Below are positions 43,335 to 51,104 of a stretch of 64,000 bases of DNA, piece after piece. The notes under the pieces are model-generated. The model searched no databases and had not been told where the DNA came from. It saw nothing but the letters and a program-made list of their open reading frames with translations. The translations under genes and the position numbers were made by a program. The stretch spans positions 496,001 through 560,000 of the forward strand of contig NZ_JACVHF010000001.1 in NCBI RefSeq assembly GCF_014502795.1, read 5' to 3'. Source of the DNA: Heliobacterium chlorum. Its GTDB lineage: Bacteria > Bacillota > Desulfitobacteriia > Heliobacteriales > Heliobacteriaceae. Every line of letters starts with the position of its first letter. Within the stretch, counting starts at the first letter, position 1.

Positions 43335-44753
43335 ATGAATATGAGCCTGCTTTCCACCGAGATACTGACAGCGGTTCTAGCTTGCGGCTTGTTGATTTTA
43401 TGCTTGTTATCCCCCAACAAGGAAAAACACCGGGGTATCGGCTATGCGACCCTTTTCGGTTTACTGGCGATTCTGGTGACGACCTTCTTCCAATACGGGA
43501 TCAATGAGACCACTTTCCATGAGTTGTGGATTCATGACGATTATTCCGTATTCATGAAGGAACTGTTCTTGGTCGCTGCCATTTTAGTCACCTTGTCCTC
43601 TATCGACTTTGTAGACACATTGCCCCGGTTCCGGAGCGAATACTATTCCCTCATCGTCTTTGCTGCCCTAGGTATGATGGTGATGGCGTCGGCCAACGAT
43701 TTAGTCACCATCTACGTAGGCATGGAATTGATGACGATCACCTTTTTCGTCCTCGTCGCCTACGTTTTAGGCAACGGACGTTCGTCCGAAGCTGGGGTGA
43801 AGTACCTGCTCCTTGGCGCTGCCTCATCGGCAGTTCTGCTCTTTGGTATGAGCTTGCTCTACGGTTTGACTGGTACGACAGTCATCCCGGAAATGATGGC
43901 AAAGTTGCACTGGAGCCCCGCTCTGGTAATCGCCGTCGTGACCTTGATTGCTGGTTTTGGATTCAAGATCTCAGCGGTTCCGTTCCACATGTGGTCCCCC
44001 GATATCTATGAGGGGGCACCGACGCCGATCACCGGCTACTTGGCTGTGGCATCGAAAGCGGCCGGTTTTGCCGTACTTGTTCGGGTCTTCATTGACGGAC
44101 TCCCGCTGCAAAACGGCGTTGACTGGTTGACGGTTATGTCCGTCCTGGCCGGTATCACCATGGTGATCGGTAACGTCGTCGCCATTCCGCAGACCAACAT
44201 CAAGCGGATGCTCGCTTACTCTTCTGTGGCGCAAGCTGGTTATCTGCTCGTCGGCTTGATGTCTGCTGACGCCGCCGGCGTAAAAGGCATTCTCTTCTAC
44301 GCCATGCTCTATGTGGTGGCGAACATGGGTGCCTTTGCCGTCGCTATTGTCGTCGCGAAGGAACTCGGTACCGAAGAGATTCCCGATTATGCCGGTCTGG
44401 CGATTCGTCAACCTCTTCTCGCTTCCGTCATGACCATCAGCCTGCTTTCTCTGGCTGGTATTCCGCCTCTGGCCGGTTTTGTCGGTAAACTGTACCTCTT
44501 CTCTGCCATCATGGATAAAGGGGTCTTGTGGCCGGCCTTTGTAGGCTTTGTCATGTCGATGGTCTCTGTTTACTACTACTTGAATGTAGCCTTGTACATG
44601 TGGCGGGATGAGCCGAAAGACAACCGTCCTATCCATGTGCCGGGTGCGATTAAATTCACGGTCCTCTTCGCTATGGTCGCTACGGTGTTCTTCGGAATCT
44701 ACCCGGGCCCCTTGGCCGAAGTGGCCACGATGGCCGCAAAATCCTTGTTCTAA
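43335..44753 (+). CDS. nuoN: NDH-1 subunit N
   Basis: NuoN is the third antiporter-like channel. The 472-aa product has YVGMELMTITFFVLVAYV, GFKISAVPFHMWSPDIYEGAPTPITGYLAVASKAAGFAV in pieces (KISAVPFHMWSPD, EGAPTPITGYLA), and SVAQAGYLLVGLM. ATG 43335 with GGAGGTGGATTCTAGC is the start, not the open frame from 43302 inside nuoM. Last gene of the operon, followed by a strong terminator. Confidence 0.97.
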   Translation: MNMSLLSTEILTAVLACGLLILCLLSPNKEKHRGIGYATLFGLLAILVTTFFQYGINETTFHELWIHDDYSVFMKELFLVAAILVTLSSIDFVDTLPRFRSEYYSLIVFAALGMMVMASANDLVTIYVGMELMTITFFVLVAYVLGNGRSSEAGVKYLLLGAASSAVLLFGMSLLYGLTGTTVIPEMMAKLHWSPALVIAVVTLIAGFGFKISAVPFHMWSPDIYEGAPTPITGYLAVASKAAGFAVLVRVFIDGLPLQNGVDWLTVMSVLAGITMVIGNVVAIPQTNIKRMLAYSSVAQAGYLLVGLMSADAAGVKGILFYAMLYVVANMGAFAVAIVVAKELGTEEIPDYAGLAIRQPLLASVMTISLLSLAGIPPLAGFVGKLYLFSAIMDKGVLWPAFVGFVMSMVSVYYYLNVALYMWRDEPKDNRPIHVPGAIKFTVLFAMVATVFFGIYPGPLAEVATMAAKSLF

Positions 44754-44775
44754 GTCTTTGCAAATGAATGGGAAG

Positions 44776-44812
44776 AGCCGGAGAAAAACTGTCGTTTTGC
44801 TCCGGCTTTTTT
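44776..44812 (+). terminator. Terminator of the nuo operon
   Basis: AGCCGGAG (44776-44783) pairs with CTCCGGCT (44800-44807), extended inside by AAAAC/GTTTT, then TTTTTT. Strong intrinsic terminator 22 bp after nuoN. Confidence 0.92.
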
Positions 44813-44845
44813 CAGACAAAACAAGGAGTAGGGAGATGGTTTTTC

Positions 44846-45169
44846 ATGAGCCTGCCAAAAATACTGAAAATTGCCAGTTTGCTGGTAATGCTGCTCGGCG
44901 TAGTGATGAGCGTCAATGTAGTCAACAGTACTCAAGAGCTTCAAAATACTCCTGGCTACCAGTCTGCCAAGCTAGCTGTGCAAGAGAACCCGAATGATCA
45001 AGCAGCACAAGCAGAATTGGCGAAATTTGAAGCGTCTATTGAAGAGACTTATAACCAAAAAGCGGTTTTGATGTGGATTTATTTGCTTTCCGGTTCTACC
45101 GGTTTTGGAGTTCTTTTTACGCTCAGTAATTATCTGAGTAAGAGGGAAGACGAGGCACAAGCGAGATAG
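44846..45169 (+). CDS. Small membrane protein with two hydrophobic segments, unknown function
   Basis: Not recognised. The 107-aa product has a membrane segment at about residues 8-28 (IASLLVMLLGVVMSVNVV), a polar middle of about 45 residues that would form a short helix-rich loop (QAAQAELAKFEASIEETYNQK), and a second segment at about 74-95 (VLMWIYLLSGSTGFGVLFTL), then a charged tail. The ATG at 44846 after GGGAG is preferred; the frame is open upstream through the nuo terminator, which is not plausible as coding. It lies alone between two terminators. Confidence 0.75.
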   Translation: MSLPKILKIASLLVMLLGVVMSVNVVNSTQELQNTPGYQSAKLAVQENPNDQAAQAELAKFEASIEETYNQKAVLMWIYLLSGSTGFGVLFTLSNYLSKREDEAQAR

Positions 45170-45198
45170 GTATGTATTGGTTGTTAAATTTTAAAGGT

Positions 45199-45236
45199 AG
45201 AAGGGCTTGGGTATAGTACCCAGGCTCTTCTTTTTT
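45199..45236 (+). terminator. Terminator after the small membrane protein gene
   Basis: AGAAG.GC.TGGGTA (45199-45213) pairs with TACCCA.GC.CTTCT (45217-45231) around a TAG loop, followed by TTTTTT. Strong; it also separates the gene from the convergent methyltransferase. Confidence 0.88.
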
Positions 45237-45290
45237 ATCAAATCCAACACGATTGCTCCATCTAATCGTTGATTGGCTCGATTAGTTTGC

Positions 45291-46016
45291 TCAGTCGCTA
45301 CCGGGTAAGGTGGCTTGAAACTGGCGATAACCTAAACGATGAGCATATTTTTCAGTCAATTCCTGATGCTTTGACCATATTCGAAGAAGTTCTAAATCCT
45401 TAATGTCATCAAGGTGACTATTCGAAAAATCTAGAGAACCTGCTGTTTTAGCTACAGATGCTCCTTCGATGCTTTCAATGGTAAAACCGGATTGCTTAAA
45501 AAATTGAATCCATTCGGATTCCGTCGGGATGTTGTTCATACCATAAAACTGGGATAGTTCTTGAAATTCCGTGCTGGAAAGGGTCGATTCAGCGGTCATT
45601 TCTAGATCGAGTAAGCGACCACCAGGTTTCAATACCCTAGCATATTCAGACAAAGATTTATGGATATCTGTAAAGACGGTAACTGATTCAGCGACAATCA
45701 AATCAAAAGTACTGTTTTGCATAGGAAGATTTTCTATATCTCCTTGGATTAATTGTACGGTTAATCGCTCTTGAGTAAATCGTCTATGTGCATTCCGAAT
45801 CATGAGCGGGTTTAGGTCCAAAGCGGTTATAGCACAACCGTAGGCACGAACGAGGTATGAAGATGTTAGTCCGGTTCCACATCCTGCGTCAAGTACTGTC
45901 CAGTTTTGTTGAATTTGTTGCTTTTGCATCAATCTTTTTGTATGAAGAAAGCCTCCAGGATGGGCACCATTTACTCCTAATAAGGCAAGTAGGTCCTGAT
46001 AAGTCCTTTTTTGCAC
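45291..46016 (-). CDS. Class I SAM-dependent methyltransferase
   Basis: The 241-aa protein has the SAM-binding motif VLDAGCGTG at residues 41-49, LDLNPLMIRNAHRRF as motif II, DIENLPMQNSTFDLIVAE as motifs III-IV and LKPGGRLLDLEMT, typical of UbiE/Methyltransf_11-type enzymes. Substrate cannot be told. The start is GTG 46016 after CAGGGGGTTTACCT. It is a single gene on the minus strand with no partner, in a low-density accessory stretch with more A+T than its neighbours. Confidence 0.85.
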   Translation of the reverse strand: MQKRTYQDLLALLGVNGAHPGGFLHTKRLMQKQQIQQNWTVLDAGCGTGLTSSYLVRAYGCAITALDLNPLMIRNAHRRFTQERLTVQLIQGDIENLPMQNSTFDLIVAESVTVFTDIHKSLSEYARVLKPGGRLLDLEMTAESTLSSTEFQELSQFYGMNNIPTESEWIQFFKQSGFTIESIEGASVAKTAGSLDFSNSHLDDIKDLELLRIWSKHQELTEKYAHRLGYRQFQATLPGSD

Positions 46017-46149
46017 AGGTAAACCCCCTGTAAATTGTGGTGGTAAATTTTTGAGTCCCTTTTATCCAAGAGCTGATTGTCAAACTTATATGCTATGATG
46101 ATAGTTTTAACTTGGCCTTATGGTTTACTTCAGTAATCCCAAAGAGAAT

Positions 46150-46190
46150 ATAAAATTAAATAGCGTGGGCAGCTTTCACTGCCGCACGCT
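46150..46190 (-). terminator. Minus-strand terminator after the first tiny-protein pair
   Basis: AGCGTG.GCAG (46162-46172) pairs with CTGC.GCACGCT (46179-46190); on the minus strand the hairpin is followed by ATTTAATTTTA. It ends the transcript of the two small genes at 46211-46501. Confidence 0.7.
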
Positions 46191-46210
46191 AAAACAAACT
46201 GTCTTACCGT

Positions 46211-46336
46211 TTAAAAACCTGCGCCAAAACCATAACCAAATCCGGTGCCGAGGATAGCTATGATGATAATCAAAATAGCCAAAGCTACAATGCTATTTCC
46301 GATATAGCCGCCTGTTCCGCAGCCGCATGCACTCAT
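46211..46336 (-). CDS. Tiny glycine-rich membrane protein, YjcZ-like (copy A1)
   Basis: This 41-aa protein begins MSACGCGTGGYIGNSIVALA and ends LGTGFGYGFGAGF around one hydrophobic helix (IVALAILIIIIAILG). Such tiny transmembrane proteins (YjcZ family) occur in multiple copies in endospore formers and several are spore-associated. The ATG at 46336 follows GGAGGTATGAACT. Its near-identical partner is at 47165-47287. It lies downstream of copy B1 on the same strand. Function unknown. Confidence 0.82.
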   Translation of the reverse strand: MSACGCGTGGYIGNSIVALAILIIIIAILGTGFGYGFGAGF

Positions 46337-46369
46337 AGTTCATACCTCCTTTTTCAGCATCAAAATTCC

Positions 46370-46501
46370 TCAGGGATCACCGACGGCACCAAAGCCAATA
46401 ATGGCCGGATAAAATGCCCCGATAACAATGAGGGCAATTACGAGTCCAGCAACGGTTCCAAAACCTCCACCAAAGAACCCGCCAGCATAACCATTAGCCA
46501 T
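46370..46501 (-). CDS. Tiny glycine-rich membrane protein (copy B1)
   Basis: The 43-aa product begins MANGYAGGFFGGGFGTVAGL and has one hydrophobic helix (GLVIALIVIGAFYPAIIG). The ATG at 46501 follows GAGGAGGTAGAGAAAA. The hydrophobic core is shared with copy B2 at 47327-47449 (GLVIALIVIGAFFPAIIG). It precedes A1 by 33 bp. YjcZ-like by composition and size; no function known. Confidence 0.8.
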   Translation of the reverse strand: MANGYAGGFFGGGFGTVAGLVIALIVIGAFYPAIIGFGAVGDP

Positions 46502-46698
46502 TTTTCTCTACCTCCTCTCTAGAACTAGGCATTTGGAAGTTATTGCCTGATTCCAATTTACGTATAGCATATCAAAGATGTGATTGTCCACAACAAGAAG
46601 GATGGTGAATAATCACAGTTCAACCCCTCATCTTCGTATTATAGAAGTGGGACTAATTTCCATACGGATTGTTAGGGCTTTGATTAGGAGGGGATGGA

Positions 46699-46962
46699 AT
46701 GTATAGCACGATCAGTCCAGTTGGCTATCGAACAGTGTCACCTCATTGCGGAAGAAATTGTAGATTGCGTCTTCAGAATGGAAGATATCTCAATGGGACG
46801 ATTCACCGAGTTACTCCGAGAGGAGTTTATCTCCGTGGAATTGACCCGCCAGGGGTAGGATACGGTGCATACGGAGGGATTTACGGGGGCTATCCAGGTT
46901 ATTGGTTTTTCCCCTTTTGGGCAATAACTTCGTTAGCCCTCGCGGCGGCTTTATGGTGGTAA
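46699..46962 (+). CDS. Small orphan protein with Sm-like N-terminus and C-terminal membrane segment
   Basis: Not recognised. The 87-aa product has two cysteines near the N-terminus (HCGRNC), a beta-rich segment (LRLQNGRYLNGTIHRVTPRG) reminiscent of small barrel folds seen in some Bacillus spore-related proteins, a Gly/Tyr-rich linker (GYGAYGGIYGGYPGY), and a hydrophobic end (WAITSLALAAALWW). The ATG at 46699 follows TTAGGAGGGGATGGA. It lies between the two tiny-protein pairs on the opposite strand and has its own terminator. Spore or envelope location is a guess. Confidence 0.75.
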   Translation: MYSTISPVGYRTVSPHCGRNCRLRLQNGRYLNGTIHRVTPRGVYLRGIDPPGVGYGAYGGIYGGYPGYWFFPFWAITSLALAAALWW

Positions 46963-46967
46963 GTAGA

Positions 46968-47004
46968 GAAGCGTCCGGCTTTACAAGGCCGACGCTTCTT
47001 TTTT
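46968..47004 (+). terminator. Terminator after the orphan gene
   Basis: GAAGCGTC (46968-46975) pairs with GACGCTTC (46991-46998), extended inside by GGC/GCC with one bulged C, then TTTTTT. Confidence 0.88.
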
Positions 47005-47076
47005 GACGATTCCATAAGTTTTATTACCGGGCTAGCTCCGTTCCTAGAGCCCGGCGCTTACGGTAGGAAAGGGACA

Positions 47077-47105
47077 ATAAAAAAGCTCAGGATGACCTAT
47101 CCTGA
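47077..47105 (-). terminator. Minus-strand terminator after the second tiny-protein pair
   Basis: TCAGGAT (47087-47093) and ATCCTGA (47099-47105) form a hairpin; on the minus strand it is followed by GCTTTTTTATT. It ends the transcript of the genes at 47165-47449. Confidence 0.8.
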
Positions 47106-47164
47106 ACTAAAGCAAACTAAAAATTAAGTTAGACCGTATCCTTTTCTATCGAAAGAGCCTAACA

Positions 47165-47287
47165 CTAATAAGCACCGAAACCAAATCCAAAACCGGTGCC
47201 GAGAATAGCAATAATAATAATTAAAATGGCTAAAGCGACGATGCTATTGCCGATATAACCGCCACCGGTGGTTACGCATGCACCCAT
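47165..47287 (-). CDS. Tiny glycine-rich membrane protein, YjcZ-like (copy A2)
   Basis: This 40-aa protein begins MGACVTTGGGYIGNSIVALA and ends LGTGFGFGFGAY. The stretch GYIGNSIVALAILIIIIAIL is identical to copy A1, as is LGTGFG after it. The ATG at 47287 follows GGAGGTACGTAAC. It is downstream of copy B2. Too small for standard gene callers. Function unknown; spore association is likely from the family. Confidence 0.82.
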   Translation of the reverse strand: MGACVTTGGGYIGNSIVALAILIIIIAILGTGFGFGFGAY

Positions 47288-47326
47288 GTTACGTACCTCC
47301 TTTCTAGCGCGATTTGCATTAGAAAA

Positions 47327-47449
47327 TTAAACCGTATAACCAACACCAATAATGGCCGGGAAGAAAGCTCCGATGACAATGAGGGCAATAACTAAACCGA
47401 CGACTGTGGCGAAGCCGACGTTGCCAAATACTGCACCACCGCAAGACAT
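47327..47449 (-). CDS. Tiny glycine-rich membrane protein (copy B2)
   Basis: The 40-aa product begins MSCGGAVFGNVGFATVVGLV and has the helix GLVIALIVIGAFFPAIIG, differing from copy B1 by one residue there. The ATG at 47449 follows AAAGGGGTGCTTTTT. It heads the second pair, 39 bp before A2. The N-terminus differs from B1 while the membrane helix is conserved. Confidence 0.8.
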   Translation of the reverse strand: MSCGGAVFGNVGFATVVGLVIALIVIGAFFPAIIGVGYTV

Positions 47450-47782
47450 AAAAAGCACCCCTTTCTTCAAAACGTTAAGAGGTAACCGAACCTCAATACC
47501 ACTATATGGAAATATCTCTTGTGGTGATAATCAAAAAAACGCAGAAACATATTTCACGGTGCTCGAACTTTTAGGTCAAATCGTAATCCCTACAGGATAT
47601 CTATCTTTATGATGTTTTTTGATATCGTTATAAATTCTTACAACATACTTTGGCATGATGAAAGAATATGGAATCGAAAATCGGGATTGGAATAGAGCGA
47701 TAATTGCGTTTGAGTTCAACTAAAAAGAGGAAATAAATCCCTGTTATCGAAAAATATATTATAAAAACACCTGAGGTGAACT
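47450..47782. other. Intergenic stretch without recognised gene
   Basis: This 333-bp AT-rich region lies between divergent B2 (minus) and yraN (plus). It should hold both promoters, but I see no clear sigma-A promoter. GAGGT...ACCTC (47480-47495) is a short inverted repeat in the B2 leader. An open frame at 47352-47612 runs across it on the plus strand but is antisense to B2 and has no ribosome site. Confidence 0.5.
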
Positions 47783-48142
47783 ATGCAACGAAAACGTCTA
47801 GGCCAGTGGGGAGAAGAGACGGCACAAAACTTTCTTCTCGAAAAAGGATGGCACCTCCTCGCTAAAAATTATCGCACCCCTTTTGGCGAGATTGATTTGA
47901 TATTTCGTGACCGGCAATGGATCGTTTTTGTGGAAGTTCGTGCCCGTTCCACCTTGCTTATGGGACGAGCTGAAGAAACCATCGATTATCGTAAACGAAA
48001 ACGGTTGCTCACGACGGCCTCTCATTTTCTATCGAGCTACTCCGGCCCAAGGCTTAGCCCTCGCTTTGATTTCATCGGCATCCTCCGACATGATGAAATC
48101 AACTATGAATTAAACCATATCTGTGGCATTTTTACCCCCTGA
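47783..48142 (+). CDS. yraN: YraN family protein (UPF0102), predicted endonuclease-like
   Basis: YraN proteins have a restriction-endonuclease-like fold and sit near rnhB, comM and dprA in many genomes; their function is not established. The 119-aa product shows GEETAQNFLLEKGWHLLAKNYRTPFGEIDLI in pieces (FLLEKGW, RTPFGEIDLI), followed by VFVEVRARS, the putative catalytic E-x-D...E-x-K-like core (here EVR). ATG 47783 follows CCTGAGGTGAACT. Confidence 0.92.
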   Translation: MQRKRLGQWGEETAQNFLLEKGWHLLAKNYRTPFGEIDLIFRDRQWIVFVEVRARSTLLMGRAEETIDYRKRKRLLTTASHFLSSYSGPRLSPRFDFIGILRHDEINYELNHICGIFTP

Positions 48143-48269
48143 AACGTCTCGGTGTAAAAAAAGATGCAAAATAAACGGAAATTGGAGGAAAAACGTTGCA
48201 GTCGTCGAAAAGGTACCAGGAAATAAAAGGTATTTTATGCTTTGCGACGGCTGGAGGGGTACATTGAGT

Positions 48270-49787
48270 ATGTTGGCCCGGATACATAGTGTCGTTTTGG
48301 AAGGGTTGACGGCAAAAACGATTGAAGTCGAAGTGGATGTTTCCAACGGACTGCCGGCCTTTGACATGGTTGGACTGCCGGCGACGGCAGTCCGGGAGGC
48401 GCGGGAACGAGTCCGGTCAGCTATTCGCAACAGCGGATACGATTTTCCGCTTCGCCGAATCACCGTAAATCTAGCACCGGCTGATGTTCGGAAGGAAGGA
48501 TCAGGGCTCGACATCCCCATCGCCCTTGGAATATTGGCAGCTACAGGTCAAGTAACCGGTTGCCTTGAAAACTGGTTTTTCGTCGGTGAATTGGCTTTAG
48601 ATGGATTCATTCGGCCTGTCAGCGGTATCTTAGCCATGGTTTGGGGGTTGGCCCACAGCACGAGAGAAAGAGAACATATCAAGTTTTTGGTACCCGATGC
48701 GAATAAGGCGGAAGCGTCGCGCATACAGGGAATTAAAGTGTATGGTGCAACAAAATTAATCTCGATCGTAGAGATGTTGAACCATGGCTTTACGGAAGTC
48801 CCTATTCCCCATACTCGATGGGAAGGTGAAGTTCAGCCCGATTTTGACGACACCATCGATCTATCTGCAATCAAAGGGCAAAGGTCAGCAAAGCGGGCGA
48901 TGGAGATTAGCGCTGCCGGCGGTCATAATCTCGTTTTTATCGGGCCGCCAGGGACGGGGAAAACGATGTTGGCCCGCAGTATGCCCGGCATCCTCCCGCC
49001 TATGACAGAAAAAGAATCACTGGAAACGACGATGATTTATTCTGTTGCCGGCGCATTGCCCGATGGAGTGACTTGGCTTACGCGGCGTCCTTTTCGAACA
49101 CCCCATCATCATACGACCTTATCGGCACTGATCGGTGGGGGAAGGCCGCCTCGTCCCGGAGAGATCACTTTGGCCCACAACGGCGTACTTTTCATGGATG
49201 AATGGCCTGAATTCTCTAGAGATGTCTTAGAAGCTTTTCGGCAACCATTAGAAGACGGGAAAGTAACGATAGCCCGTCTCGGAGGGACCGTTACATATCC
49301 TGCGCGAATGATTTTGATCTGTTCTAGTAACCCTTGTCCGTGCGGATTTTTTGGAGATGAGGAGAAAGAATGCAACTGTTCCTCTTTAGCCATTGAACGC
49401 TATCGTAACCGCATCTCCGGCCCCCTCTGGGACCGGATGGATTTGCAGGTCATGGTCTACCGGCCAAAATATGAACAGTTGCGAAACTCTTCCTTAGAAA
49501 AAGAAGAATCGTCGGAGACAGTGAGAGAACGGGTAATCGCTGCTCGGGAACGGCAGTTGAGACGTAGTCCTTGGTGCAACGCCCATTTAGATGCAGAGAT
49601 GATGAAGCAGGTTTGCCATATTTCAGACAAGGCGGAATCGCTTTTGGAGCAAGCTTATCGCCGATTAAACTTAAGCGGCCGGGGACTCCACCGGACCCTA
49701 AAAGTGGCCCGGACGATTGCCGATTTGCATGGTTCAGAACAAATTTCAGAAACCCATATTGCGGAAGCATTGCAGTACCGGTTGTGA
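48270..49787 (+). CDS. comM: YifB/ComM family AAA+ Mg-chelatase-like helicase
   Basis: ComM is a hexameric helicase that promotes branch migration during natural transformation in Gram-negatives; the Firmicute homologues are less studied. The 505-aa product has the N-terminal ChlI domain (GLPAFDMVGLPATAVREARERV), Walker A GPPGTGKTMLAR, Walker B VLFMDEWPEF, and CNPCPCGFFGDEEKECNCS. The ATG at 48270 behind GGAGGGGTACATTGAGT is the start; the frame is open from 48123. It is 126 bp upstream of dprA, another DNA-uptake protein. Confidence 0.94.
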   Translation: MLARIHSVVLEGLTAKTIEVEVDVSNGLPAFDMVGLPATAVREARERVRSAIRNSGYDFPLRRITVNLAPADVRKEGSGLDIPIALGILAATGQVTGCLENWFFVGELALDGFIRPVSGILAMVWGLAHSTREREHIKFLVPDANKAEASRIQGIKVYGATKLISIVEMLNHGFTEVPIPHTRWEGEVQPDFDDTIDLSAIKGQRSAKRAMEISAAGGHNLVFIGPPGTGKTMLARSMPGILPPMTEKESLETTMIYSVAGALPDGVTWLTRRPFRTPHHHTTLSALIGGGRPPRPGEITLAHNGVLFMDEWPEFSRDVLEAFRQPLEDGKVTIARLGGTVTYPARMILICSSNPCPCGFFGDEEKECNCSSLAIERYRNRISGPLWDRMDLQVMVYRPKYEQLRNSSLEKEESSETVRERVIAARERQLRRSPWCNAHLDAEMMKQVCHISDKAESLLEQAYRRLNLSGRGLHRTLKVARTIADLHGSEQISETHIAEALQYRL

Positions 49788-49878
49788 AAAGCTATACATA
49801 CCAGGGATTGAATCCTTGACAACAGGGTTCGTTACCCGTTAATGTTAGAATCAATCTATGGCATGAATATCCAGACTT

Positions 49879-49907
49879 CCCGGTGGGGTTCTTACTAACC
49901 CGGAGGG
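49879..49907 (+). promoter_or_regulatory. Hairpin covering the dprA ribosome binding site
   Basis: GGGTT (49886-49890), loop CTTACT, AACCC (49897-49901), with outer CC/GG pairs that include the first bases of the CGGAGGG ribosome site. It could reduce dprA translation. A TTGACA lies at 49816 but no good -10 box follows at 17 bases. Short stem, low confidence. Confidence 0.3.
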
Positions 49908-49913
49908 ATAATC

Positions 49914-51014
49914 ATGGCATCGAATACACTTCGAGAACGAGAATGTTGGGTGGCTCTTTCGGCCTTACCCGGAATCGGAGCCCGGCGGTTTTATATGTTA
50001 CTCGATCATTTTGGTACGGCCCAGGCGGCTTGGAACGCCAGTGATCAAGACTGGGATGGTGTAGCCGGGCTCAGCCGTAACGGCTGGCTGCGCACTCTGC
50101 TGGCCCGGAGAAAGAGCCAGCCAGAAGATCTGCTCAAAGGAATTTCCCGGGGCAGCATTCAGGCACTGACCCTATTCGATGAAAACTACCCATCCCTATT
50201 GCGAAACGTGCCTGACCCACCGCCTGTGCTTTATGTCAGAGGGAAACTGTTGCCGGAAGACCAGAAAGCTATCGCGATTGTAGGAACGCGCAACGCCTCT
50301 GCTTATGGGGCGAAAGTCTGCGCTCAATTAAGCCGGGAATTGGTGCAACGGGGCATTACTGTCGTCAGTGGCTTGGCCCGGGGTATCGACGGCATCGCCC
50401 ATCGACAAGCACTAGAGAGCGGTGGACGGACTATTGCCGTTCTAGCCAGCGGCGTTGATATCATCTATCCGCCGGAACATTATCGTTTGGCAGAGCAGAT
50501 TGTAGAACGGGGCGCTCTCGTCAGCGAATACCCTCCCGGTAAACCGCCGGAGCCGGGGCAATTTCCCGCCCGCAACCGGATCATATCGGGTTTGACAACT
50601 GGCGTGATCGTCGTCGAAGCGGCAGAGAAGTCCGGGGCGCTGATTACGGCCGATCAGGCCCTAGAACAGGGGCGGGAAGTCTTTGCCGTCCCCGGTCCAA
50701 TCACACAGAGACAGAGTGCAGGGCCCCATCGACTCATCCAGCAAGGGGCTAAGTTGATTGTATCCATTGATGATGTGTTAAATGAGGTTCCTGAACAGCT
50801 TTCCCTGCCGATTGGCGATATGGACGAAGGAAGGACCCCTATGACTTCGCCGGAAGAACGCATCTTTTTTCAGCTTGATTGGGAGCCCAAGAGCGTAGAT
50901 CAATTGGTCGAACAGACAGGCTTGACCGGCTCAGAAGTCGCTTCCGTGCTAACCTTGTTAGAACTCAAAGGAATGGCCAAGGCGGTTCCAGGTGGTCGAT
51001 TTGTCGCTGTATAA
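49914..51014 (+). CDS. dprA: DNA processing protein DprA (Smf)
   Basis: DprA protects incoming single-stranded DNA and loads RecA during transformation. The 366-aa product has a helix-hairpin-helix-like N-terminus (LPGIGARRFYMLLDHFG), the Rossmann fold with IVGTRNASAYG, VSGLARGIDGIAH, PARNRIISGL, and a C-terminal winged-helix (SVDQLVEQTGLTGSEVASVL). The ATG at 49914 follows CCGGAGGGATAATC. Followed by topA as in B. subtilis smf-topA. Confidence 0.96.
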   Translation: MASNTLRERECWVALSALPGIGARRFYMLLDHFGTAQAAWNASDQDWDGVAGLSRNGWLRTLLARRKSQPEDLLKGISRGSIQALTLFDENYPSLLRNVPDPPPVLYVRGKLLPEDQKAIAIVGTRNASAYGAKVCAQLSRELVQRGITVVSGLARGIDGIAHRQALESGGRTIAVLASGVDIIYPPEHYRLAEQIVERGALVSEYPPGKPPEPGQFPARNRIISGLTTGVIVVEAAEKSGALITADQALEQGREVFAVPGPITQRQSAGPHRLIQQGAKLIVSIDDVLNEVPEQLSLPIGDMDEGRTPMTSPEERIFFQLDWEPKSVDQLVEQTGLTGSEVASVLTLLELKGMAKAVPGGRFVAV

Positions 51015-51104
51015 TAGAAGGGACTGTATTCACTGCAGCCGGGCAATAATAGCCGTTAGATTTCCTGTGCGGATTTCCTATAGAAGAGATTTGAGGTGAC
51101 CTGG

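Noticed and set aside
43971-44819. 282-aa minus-strand open frame across nuoN and its terminator
   Set aside because: It is antisense to nuoN, His/Arg/Asp-rich, and runs through a strong terminator; typical shadow of a hydrophobic gene.
45291-46016. The lone methyltransferase as part of an antibiotic-resistance or defence system
   Set aside because: It has generic UbiE-type motifs only and no partner genes on its strand; nothing specific supports such a role.
46560-46700. SigE/SigK-like -10 elements (CATA-type) near the tiny-protein and orphan genes
   Set aside because: CATACGGAT and similar matches occur, but no matching -35 elements at correct spacing could be shown.
47352-47612. 86-aa plus-strand frame between the tiny proteins and yraN
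   Set aside because: It is antisense to the tiny gene at 47327-47449, which has a paralogue; the plus frame has no ribosome site.
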